A stretch of 5,523 bases of DNA, taken from Saprospiraceae bacterium (GTDB lineage: Bacteria > Bacteroidota > Bacteroidia > Chitinophagales > Saprospiraceae). The position numbers and the translations under genes were made by a program. Where the stretch lies: positions 1-5,523 of the forward strand of contig JAEUUM010000233.1 of the NCBI GenBank assembly GCA_016787375.1. Reading direction: 5' to 3'. Positions 1-5,265 of the stretch are shown here, piece by piece; within the stretch, counting starts at the first letter, position 1; every line of letters starts with the position of its first letter. The notes beneath the pieces are model-generated. The model did no database searches. It was not told the DNA's origin and saw only the letters and a list, made by a program, of their open reading frames with translations.

Positions 1-742
1 TTGCCCTCTCTTCATTCAATAAAGCATTCAGTAGTGTTGATTTGCCCGCATTTGGCCTTCCGGCTATTACTGTGTTTACACCATTTTTGATAGCATTTCC
101 AAGTTCAAAGGAATGAATCATCTGATTGATGGTTAACAATACTTTATTGAGTAATGCAATTAATTGATCACGGTTGGCAAACTCCACATCTTCTTCGCTG
201 AAATCCAGTTCAAGTTCTATTAAGCTGGCAAAATGTATCAATTCCTCCCTCATTTTCATTAATTCATCTGAAAACCCACCTTTTATGTGGTTCATGGCAA
301 TCTGATGTGTTGATGCGCTTTCAGCTGCAATCAAATCTGCCACTGCTTCAGCTTGTGAGAGATCCATACGACCATTTAGGAATGCCCTCATGGTAAATTC
401 GCCCGGGCTCGCAAGCCTTACTCCTTCATCAAGAAATAATTTCAGAATCTGTTGTTGAATAAAGCTAGACCCATGACAAGAAATCTCTACAATATCCTCT
501 TTGGTGTATGAATGCGGTTTCTTAAATAATCCTACCACAACTTCATCCAGTGTGTATCCGTCTTTGGCATGAATGGTTCCAAAGTGCAAGGTATGCGAAT
601 CCGCTATTAGCAGGTTTTTGCCTTTAAAATACTTATCTGTTAATTCGATAGAAAGAGGGCCACTCAATCTAATAACAGCAATTGCACCAACTCCCGGCGG
701 CGTAGAAATGGCTATGATGGTATCGTCAAGGCTTTGAAACAT
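1..742 (-). CDS. mnmE: tRNA uridine-5-carboxymethylaminomethyl modification GTPase MnmE (TrmE), 3'-truncated by window edge
   Basis: MnmE works with MnmG (GidA) in the cytoplasm to install the (carboxymethyl)aminomethyl group on the wobble uridine (U34) of certain tRNAs, using a methylene-tetrahydrofolate-derived carbon and GTP hydrolysis. Reading the minus strand from the ATG at 742 gives an open frame of 247 residues that runs off the left edge. The N-terminal folate-binding domain begins with DTIIAISTPPGVGAIAVIRL (residues 7-26). It is followed by the family motifs EISCHG (86-91) and PGEFTMRAFLNGRMDLSQAE (113-132). The helical domain carries ELDFSEED (178-185), and the G-domain P-loop is GRPNAGKST (228-236). 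The family is about 450 residues, so the switch regions and the C-terminal CxGK motif are beyond the window. The start at 742 fits the family, which begins a few residues before the DTI motif; the frame stays open upstream to a stop near 838 but without a better start. The gene is divergent from dnaB. Confidence 0.97.
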   Translation of the reverse strand, partial: MFQSLDDTIIAISTPPGVGAIAVIRLSGPLSIELTDKYFKGKNLLIADSHTLHFGTIHAKDGYTLDEVVVGLFKKPHSYTKEDIVEISCHGSSFIQQQILKLFLDEGVRLASPGEFTMRAFLNGRMDLSQAEAVADLIAAESASTHQIAMNHIKGGFSDELMKMREELIHFASLIELELDFSEEDVEFANRDQLIALLNKVLLTINQMIHSFELGNAIKNGVNTVIAGRPNAGKSTLLNALLNEERA

Positions 743-762
743 TAGATTTATTTGATCAGCTG

Positions 763-790
763 CAAATTTAATTCTATTTAGCACTAAAAA
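763..790 (-). promoter_or_regulatory. Candidate Bacteroidota-type promoter for mnmE
   Basis: Read on the minus strand, 770-763 is TAAATTTG, a full match to the Bacteroidota -7 consensus TAnnTTTG, followed by C as is common. A T-rich run (the complement of 786-791) lies about 17 nt upstream in the position of the -33 TTTG box but is not an exact match. The implied transcript would start near 757, leaving a leader of only about 15 nt before the ATG at 742. Such motifs arise by chance in AT-rich DNA, so this is tentative. Confidence 0.35.
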
Positions 791-832
791 ACTCAGCCAG
801 GTGTTATTTTGAAAATATAAAATAATATTTAT

Positions 833-903
833 ATATTATAAATAAAAATATTAAATTGATTCAACACATCTTTGAAATTATATATTACGTTTATTTATAA
901 TAT
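833..903. repeat. 14-bp perfect inverted repeat, A/T only
   Basis: ATATTATAAATAAA at 833-846 is the exact reverse complement of TTTATTTATAATAT at 890-903, with a 43-bp spacer. Both arms are pure A/T, so a chance origin in this composition is quite possible. A duplex-unwinding element, a protein-binding site or a weak cruciform are all conceivable; nothing in the sequence decides between them. Confidence 0.4.
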
Positions 904-919
904 GAAAAAATGAGATTAA

Positions 920-997
920 ATGTCCTTGAAATGGTTTGTTGAAGACCTTTTCAAGCTCATCGTTTTACCATTGATAATAAAAGTCATACTTCCTTAA
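920..997 (+). CDS. Doubtful 25-codon ORF for a hydrophobic peptide
   Basis: ATG at 920 opens a 25-codon frame ending in TAA at 995-997. The first part is mixed (MSLKWFVEDLF) and the second is a hydrophobic stretch (residues 11-25) rich in Leu, Ile and Val, with two Lys and two Pro, as in small membrane peptides. There is no recognisable ribosome-binding site and no TAnnTTTG box is placed clearly upstream. Its 5' half coincides with the hairpin at 925-955. AT-rich non-coding DNA readily yields hydrophobic short frames, so this is recorded as a possibility only. I recognise no family. Confidence 0.12.
   Translation: MSLKWFVEDLFKLIVLPLIIKVILP
925..955. repeat. Imperfect hairpin (12-bp stem, 7-nt loop)
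   Basis: CTTGAAATGGTT (925-936) can pair with GACCTTTTCAAG (944-955). This gives ten Watson-Crick pairs, one T-T mismatch at 932/948 and one G-U pair next to the loop 937-943. On the plus strand no immediate T-run follows. On the minus strand a T-run begins about 15 nt beyond the stem. It therefore does not look like a standard intrinsic terminator in either direction. It lies in the divergent intergenic region, outside any confident gene. Confidence 0.35.
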
Positions 998-1054
998 AAT
1001 ATTTTGATTTTTTTTAATACTTTATCTTGGTTTTGGTTGTTATACAATATTATG

Positions 1055-1105
1055 TTTACCAACATTTTTTAACATTTACCAACAGTTTTATTATCATTAT
1101 CAACA
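1055..1105 (+). repeat. Three iterated TTTACCAACA-like repeats in front of dnaB
   Basis: TTTACCAACA occurs exactly at 1055-1064 and again at 1075-1084, and a third related copy, ATTATCAACA, lies at 1096-1105. The start-to-start steps are 20 and 21 bp, about two helical turns, which would put the three sites on one face of the DNA. The last 9 bases of the third copy, TTATCAACA, differ at one position from the general bacterial DnaA box TTATCCACA; the first two copies differ at two. The array sits about 45-95 bp upstream of the candidate dnaB -7 box. Binding by DnaA or another regulator is inference. Confidence 0.45.
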
Positions 1106-1109
1106 TTGA

Positions 1110-1148
1110 CATTTTAAGGTTCAAGTTTTCAAATGGCATTTTAAAGTT
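1110..1148 (+). repeat. Direct repeat CATTTTAARGTT next to the dnaB promoter
   Basis: CATTTTAAGGTT (1110-1121) recurs as CATTTTAAAGTT (1137-1148), 11 of 12 bases identical, with a 27-bp step. The second copy ends immediately before the candidate -7 box at 1149-1156. It could be an operator pair or a small duplication; the sequence does not show which. Confidence 0.3.
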
Positions 1149-1156
1149 TACTTTTG
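1126..1156 (+). promoter_or_regulatory. Candidate Bacteroidota-type promoter for dnaB
   Basis: TACTTTTG at 1149-1156 matches the Bacteroidota -7 consensus TAnnTTTG exactly. TTTTC at 1126-1130, about 19 nt upstream, is an approximate -33 element. Transcription would begin near 1163, giving a leader of about 30 nt to the ATG at 1194. The leader has no Shine-Dalgarno motif and is A-rich close to the start codon, as is usual in this phylum. With no terminator seen further on, this promoter may serve the whole plus-strand gene series. Confidence 0.5.
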
Positions 1157-1193
1157 TAGGCAGAAAACCACCCTTATAAAACAAATTATTACT

Positions 1194-2729
1194 ATGAGCG
1201 AACAAAACGCCTTCAATAAAGCCGCCAGTGGTTTAAGGTTAAAAAGCACCTCCAAAAATAGTGATCTTTCTGATATGGTATTCGGCAAAATACCTCCTCA
1301 GGCAATTCCACTTGAGGAAGCCGTTTTGGGAGCAATCATGTTGGATAAAAATGCATTTGCCATCGTATTGGATATTCTCAAAGAGAATAGTTTTTACCTT
1401 GATGCTCACCAGCTCATCTACAGGGCAATGATCAAATTGTTTGAAAAGCTCCAACCCATCGATTTACTCACAGTGACAGAAGAACTTCGCAAAGCAGGTG
1501 ATCTTGAAAAAGTTGGCGGCCCCTATCATCTGGTCACCCTTACTAATAAGATTACTTCCTCTGCAAACATAGAATACCACGCCCGTATTGTAGCTCAAAA
1601 ACACATATTGCGAGAGCTTATTCGTACTTCGACTGAAGTCATCAAAGATGCCTATGATGAAACCAACGACGTGTTCAACCTGCTTGACACCGCAGAAAAG
1701 AATTTGTTTGACATCACTCAAAACAATATGAGTCGCGGATACGAAAGGGTTGGTGCTGTTGCCAGCGAGGCGATTAAAAAACTTGAGTCTTTACCGGAGT
1801 CTACCACAGGTACAACCGGTATTCCATCAGGATTTCTTGATCTTGACAAAATTACTGCAGGTTGGCAACCATCTGATTTAATCATTGTGGCTGCCAGACC
1901 GGGTATGGGTAAAACCGCCTTTACCATGGCCCTTGCAAAAAATGCTGCAATGGATTTCAAAAAACCGGTTGCTTTCTTTTCTCTTGAAATGTCAAATATG
2001 CAACTAGTACAACGATTGATATCCGGTGAAGCTGAAATAGAAAGTAGCAAACTTCGAAGCGGTAGGCTGGATGAGTCTGAATGGCTAACACTTCACCGCA
2101 CCATCGAAACCCTGGCAGATGTGCCGCTTTTCATAGATGATACACCCGGTATCAATATTTTTGAACTCCGCGCCAAATGCCGAAGACTTAAATCGCAACA
2201 TGATATTCAGCTTATAATTATCGATTACCTTCAGCTTATTACAGGCGGTACCGATGGCAATAAAATGGGTAACAGAGAACAGGAAATATCCGGAATATCA
2301 CGAGCCCTGAAAGGAATGGCAAAAGAATTAAATGTACCTGTTATTGCATTGTCTCAGTTAAATCGTTCTGTTGAAAAAAGTGCAACTTCCAAAAGACCGC
2401 AATTGTCCGACCTCCGTGAATCGGGTGCAATCGAGCAAGATGCCGACATTGTTTCATTCATATACAGACCCGAGTACTATAAAATTACAGAAGATGAAGC
2501 AGGTGAAGATACCAGAGGGCTTGCTGAAATCATCATTGCGAAACACAGAAATGGCGCTTTAGAAACAGTTAAGTTGCGGTTTATTGATCATTTTGCTAAA
2601 TTTACAGATTGGACCGGAAATGAATTCAGTTATGCAGAAAATAATACTGTTTTTCCAAAACCAATACAAGACAATTCGATGCTTTTCAAATCGAGAATGA
2701 ACGATGATGACGAGGATATACCATTTTAA
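1194..2729 (+). CDS. dnaB: Replicative DNA helicase DnaB
   Basis: DnaB forms the hexameric ring that unwinds DNA 5' to 3' ahead of the replication fork and recruits primase. The 511-residue product has both family domains intact. The N-terminal (primase-interacting) domain starts at PPQAIPLEEAVLGAIMLD (34-51). The RecA-like C-terminal domain carries Walker A ARPGMGKT (234-241), the catalytic glutamate in FSLEMS (262-267), Walker B LIIIDYLQL (340-348), SQLNRSVE (387-394), RPQLSDLRESGAIEQDAD (401-418) and the arginine-finger region AKHRNG (449-454). The length is slightly above the usual 450-500, owing to about 30 poorly conserved N-terminal residues and a C-terminal tail of about 30. No intein interrupts the Walker A or the later motifs, both common intein sites in DnaB. 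The last residues, DDDEDIPF, resemble the acidic C-terminal tip of SSB. The stop is 6 nt before the next gene, implying co-transcription. Confidence 0.98.
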   Translation: MSEQNAFNKAASGLRLKSTSKNSDLSDMVFGKIPPQAIPLEEAVLGAIMLDKNAFAIVLDILKENSFYLDAHQLIYRAMIKLFEKLQPIDLLTVTEELRKAGDLEKVGGPYHLVTLTNKITSSANIEYHARIVAQKHILRELIRTSTEVIKDAYDETNDVFNLLDTAEKNLFDITQNNMSRGYERVGAVASEAIKKLESLPESTTGTTGIPSGFLDLDKITAGWQPSDLIIVAARPGMGKTAFTMALAKNAAMDFKKPVAFFSLEMSNMQLVQRLISGEAEIESSKLRSGRLDESEWLTLHRTIETLADVPLFIDDTPGINIFELRAKCRRLKSQHDIQLIIIDYLQLITGGTDGNKMGNREQEISGISRALKGMAKELNVPVIALSQLNRSVEKSATSKRPQLSDLRESGAIEQDADIVSFIYRPEYYKITEDEAGEDTRGLAEIIIAKHRNGALETVKLRFIDHFAKFTDWTGNEFSYAENNTVFPKPIQDNSMLFKSRMNDDDEDIPF

Positions 2730-2735
2730 CTAATT

Positions 2736-3536
2736 ATGCAAAGAAAGCCTACAAAACCAAAAGCAGGTTTTAAAAAACCTGGGCCAAAAACCTTTAAACC
2801 GCCCAAAATTGAATCTTTACCTGAAGAAATGCGACTCAATCGATATGTCGCACAATCCGGTATTTGCTCCAGAAGAAAAGCTGTTGACCTTGTTAAAGCT
2901 GGCCAGGTTAAAGTAAATGGTGAAATTATACTTGAACCCGGTTATATTGTTCAACCCGATGATGTTGTCTCATATCAAGGCAAAGACATCAAACCAGAAT
3001 CAAAAAAAATATATATTCTTCTCAATAAACCCAAAGACACCATCACTACTCTTTCTGATGAAAAAGGCAGAAAAACAGTGATGGATATTGTAGGTCGAAC
3101 CATAAAAGAACGAATTTTCCCGGTAGGTAGATTGGATCGTGAAACAACAGGTTTATTGCTGCTCACCAATGACGGCGATTTGGCTCAAAAACTATCCCAC
3201 CCCAGCTTTAAAGTCAAAAAATTCTACCACGTAACGCTTGACAGACCATTGTTGCAAAATGATTTGGAAGCAATCAAAAAAGGCGTTGAACTAGAAGATG
3301 GTGTAATTTCTGTAGAGGGTGTTGATTATATTGAAGAAAAACCCAAAAATGAAATCGGAATAGAAATACATGTAGGCAAAAACAGAATTGTCCGGAGAAT
3401 TTTTGAGCATCTTGGTTATACTGTTGAGAGACTTGACCGTACATATTATGCCGGCCTTACCAAAAAAGATTTGCCAAGAAGTCACTACAGAGTCCTCAAT
3501 GAAAGAGAGATTGTCATGCTTAAACATTTTACTTAG
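2736..3536 (+). CDS. rluB: RsuA/RluB-family rRNA pseudouridine synthase
   Basis: Enzymes of this family isomerise a specific uridine in ribosomal RNA to pseudouridine: RluB a 23S site, RsuA a 16S site, RluE and RluF other 23S sites. The 266-residue product has a basic, Lys/Pro-rich N-terminal tail (1-27). An S4 RNA-binding domain follows (about 32-90, with RLNRYVAQSGICSRRKAV at 33-50). The catalytic domain contains LLNKPKD (95-101), the signature GRLDRETTGLLLLTNDG (131-147) with catalytic Asp134, and GKNRIVRR (214-221) followed by FEHLGYTVERLDR (223-235). The sequence supports the family firmly; RluB is the likeliest member from the overall form, but the exact target uridine cannot be read off. 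The start at 2736 keeps the basic tail; Met32, just before the S4 domain, is the alternative. It lies 6 nt after dnaB and 24 nt before the epimerase gene. Confidence 0.88.
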   Translation: MQRKPTKPKAGFKKPGPKTFKPPKIESLPEEMRLNRYVAQSGICSRRKAVDLVKAGQVKVNGEIILEPGYIVQPDDVVSYQGKDIKPESKKIYILLNKPKDTITTLSDEKGRKTVMDIVGRTIKERIFPVGRLDRETTGLLLLTNDGDLAQKLSHPSFKVKKFYHVTLDRPLLQNDLEAIKKGVELEDGVISVEGVDYIEEKPKNEIGIEIHVGKNRIVRRIFEHLGYTVERLDRTYYAGLTKKDLPRSHYRVLNEREIVMLKHFT

Positions 3537-3560
3537 CCTGTTATTTTCTGAATAATTGTT

Positions 3561-4646
3561 ATGAAGAAAATTTTGTTGGTGGTTGGAGCAAGACCGCAGT
3601 TTGTCAAATTGGCTCCGGTAATAAAAGCTTTAAAGGAAACAACAAGTTTTGGATTGACAATTGTACACACGGGGCAGCATTACGATTATATGATGTCTCA
3701 GGTATTTTTTACAGAACTTGCTATACCGGAGCCAAATTATAATTTAGAGGTAGGTTCTGGGTCTCAAATATTTCAAATTAGTGATATCCTCACAAAACTC
3801 ACTCCGGTTATCCAAGCCGAAAAACCTGATATGATAATGGTGTTCGGGGATACCAACAGCACATCCGCAGCAGCACTCTGTGGAGCCGTTCAACAGATTC
3901 CGGTAGCACATGTAGAAGCTGGATTAAGAGAATTTGATAAAAGCATACCTGAGGAAATTAACAAATTGGTTACGGATGCACTTGCAACTTTATATTTTTG
4001 TCCAACACCAACTGGAGTAAAAAATCTTTCAAACTCAGGTATTACAGACCATGTTTATCTCACAGGTGATGTGGGCCTGGATCTACTGTTTGCTAACCGG
4101 CAAAAATTCAGCAATCCTGAACAATGTTTAGACAAGCTAAATTTAAGCTCAAAAAAATACTATTTCGCTACTTGCCATCGAGCCTCAAACACCAATAACA
4201 TTGACAACCTTAAGAATATTCTGACTGCATTTGGCCAACTCGATTATCCTGTCGTCTTTGCTGTGCATCCAAGAACATCTAAAACTTTATCTGAAAATAA
4301 TCTTCAACACCTCATAAACAAAAATATAATTCTATCGGAACCTCTCGGGTTTTGGGACACCCAGATCTTGATTAAAAATTCTAAAATGGTTCTAACTGAT
4401 AGTGGTGGCATTATAAAAGAAGCCTATTTTCATAAAGTACCATCCATTATCATTGACAAACAAACAGAATGGGTGGAAATTATTGATGAAGCTTGGGCGG
4501 CAATTGCGGGCCCCTCAACTGAAAATATTCTAAAATTAATGACTAACTTTGAAAGTCCGCTTAATCACAACCAGAGTTTAGGAGATGGTAGGTCTGCGGT
4601 AAAAATAGCTCAAATTATAAATGAATATTTTCAACACAAAAAATAA
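3561..4646 (+). CDS. wecB: UDP-N-acetylglucosamine 2-epimerase, non-hydrolysing (WecB/MnaA family)
   Basis: The family interconverts UDP-GlcNAc and UDP-ManNAc in the cytoplasm, or related UDP-amino sugars in relatives such as WbpI, supplying precursors for surface polysaccharides. The 361-residue length is normal for this GT-B-fold family. Motifs seen are GARPQF (9-14), HTGQHYD (36-42), GDTNST (96-101), HVEAGLR (117-123), PEE (130-132), HR (206-207), HPR (236-238), DSGG (280-283) and TEWVE (302-306). The catalytic acids Asp97, Glu119 and Glu131 and His206 appear present. The HYDxxMS and TEWVE forms resemble the WbpI/archaeal subgroup more than the E. coli enzyme, so the substrate could be a modified UDP-sugar. 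Two usually conserved positions are altered: HRxEN reads HRASN (206-210), and the Arg of LRxxTEW is Asp299. The gene starts 24 nt after the pseudouridine synthase and ends inside the deacetylase gene. Confidence 0.88.
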   Translation: MKKILLVVGARPQFVKLAPVIKALKETTSFGLTIVHTGQHYDYMMSQVFFTELAIPEPNYNLEVGSGSQIFQISDILTKLTPVIQAEKPDMIMVFGDTNSTSAAALCGAVQQIPVAHVEAGLREFDKSIPEEINKLVTDALATLYFCPTPTGVKNLSNSGITDHVYLTGDVGLDLLFANRQKFSNPEQCLDKLNLSSKKYYFATCHRASNTNNIDNLKNILTAFGQLDYPVVFAVHPRTSKTLSENNLQHLINKNIILSEPLGFWDTQILIKNSKMVLTDSGGIIKEAYFHKVPSIIIDKQTEWVEIIDEAWAAIAGPSTENILKLMTNFESPLNHNQSLGDGRSAVKIAQIINEYFQHKK

Positions 4647-5265
4647 GAAAATCCTGATTTTAGCCCCTCACACAGATGACGGCGAATTGGGGTGTGGTGC
4701 TTCAATTGTAAGGTTTATTGAGGAAGGAGCAGACGTATACTATGCAGCTTTTTCTACCGCAGACGAATCTGTCCCACATGAATTTCCAAAAGATCAGCTT
4801 ACCATTGAAGTAAAACAGGCAACCCGCATTTTGGGCATACCATCCGAAAACTTATTTGTGTTTCAATACCAGGTGAGAAAGCTAAATTTTGTCAGACAAG
4901 AAATTCTTGAACAATTAATTGCCATCAGACAAAAACTAAACCCGGACATAATATTTCTGCCAAGTTCAAGAGATTTTCACCAAGATCATCAAACCATTAC
5001 CCAAGAGGGTATCAGAGCGTTCAAATTCAACACCATATTGGGTTACGAACTTATTTGGAACAACCTGTCATTTAGTACGGATTGCTTCATAAAAATTAAT
5101 GAATTTCATATTTCGAAAAAAATCGAGGCATTGGCTGCTTACCAAACCCAAGCTACAAAAAATTACATGTCCCCTGAATTTATAAGGTCACTGGCCACTG
5201 TAAGAGGTACACAAATAGTTGAAAAGTATGCCGAAACCTTTGAAGTGATCAGATGGATAATTTAA
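4621..5265 (+). CDS. PIG-L/LmbE-family zinc-dependent N-deacetylase
   Basis: PIG-L/LmbE proteins remove N-acetyl groups from GlcNAc-type sugars, for example in GPI anchor, mycothiol and bacillithiol synthesis. The 214-residue product has the two metal motifs: APHTDDGELGCG (15-26), with expected ligands His17 and Asp20 and catalytic base Asp19, and HQDH (120-123), with His123 as the expected third ligand. The usual HPDDE reads HTDDG here, with Glu22 one place later. No signal peptide or membrane segment is seen, so it should be cytoplasmic. The ATG at 4621 lies inside the epimerase gene (26-nt overlap) and places the metal motif at the usual distance from the N-terminus; no better start follows. 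The overlaps on both sides suggest translational coupling. With the neighbours it probably deacetylates a nucleotide sugar or a glycan intermediate. BshB of bacillithiol synthesis is a less likely alternative, given the motif and context. Confidence 0.85.
   Translation: MNIFNTKNKKILILAPHTDDGELGCGASIVRFIEEGADVYYAAFSTADESVPHEFPKDQLTIEVKQATRILGIPSENLFVFQYQVRKLNFVRQEILEQLIAIRQKLNPDIIFLPSSRDFHQDHQTITQEGIRAFKFNTILGYELIWNNLSFSTDCFIKINEFHISKKIEALAAYQTQATKNYMSPEFIRSLATVRGTQIVEKYAETFEVIRWII

Larger units (their letters stand above)
743..1193. other. Divergent AT-rich intergenic region between mnmE and dnaB
   Basis: This 451-bp gap separates two genes transcribed away from each other, so it must hold both promoters. 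It is strongly A/T-rich, most extremely at about 810-910. Visible elements are a candidate TAnnTTTG box for each gene, a 14-bp inverted repeat (833-846 with 890-903), a hairpin (925-955), three spaced TTTACCAACA-like repeats (1055-1105), a second direct repeat (1110-1121 and 1137-1148) and one 25-codon open frame (920-997). No tRNA, convincing long gene or transposon end is seen. The region is longer than two promoters would need. Confidence 0.8.

Noticed and set aside
925..955. The intergenic hairpin as an intrinsic terminator
   Set aside because: Flanking genes are divergent, so none ends here, and neither strand has a T-run directly after the stem.
810..1193. A replication origin
   Set aside because: AT-rich DNA with DnaA-box-like repeats invites this, but there is no exact TTATCCACA box, no cluster of several good boxes and no dnaA or other usual origin neighbour; promoter-region regulation is simpler.
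1239..2050. Minus-strand open frames at 1239-1454, 1464-1721 and 1718-2050
   Set aside because: They lie antisense inside dnaB, whose frame carries all helicase motifs; their translations show no family features.
1860..2460. An intein in DnaB
   Set aside because: DnaB is a common intein host, but Walker A, Walker B and the downstream motifs are continuous and the protein length is normal.
2371..2562. Plus-strand 63-codon frame in a second frame of dnaB
   Set aside because: It overlaps the conserved RPQLSDLRESGAIEQDAD to AKHRNG part of DnaB and has no recognisable domain.
2975..3527. Minus-strand frames at 2975-3169 and 3291-3527
   Set aside because: Antisense shadows of the pseudouridine synthase gene, whose catalytic motifs are intact on the plus strand.
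3537..3560. A terminator or separate promoter between the pseudouridine synthase and the epimerase
   Set aside because: The 24-nt gap holds no hairpin with T-run and no TAnnTTTG box.
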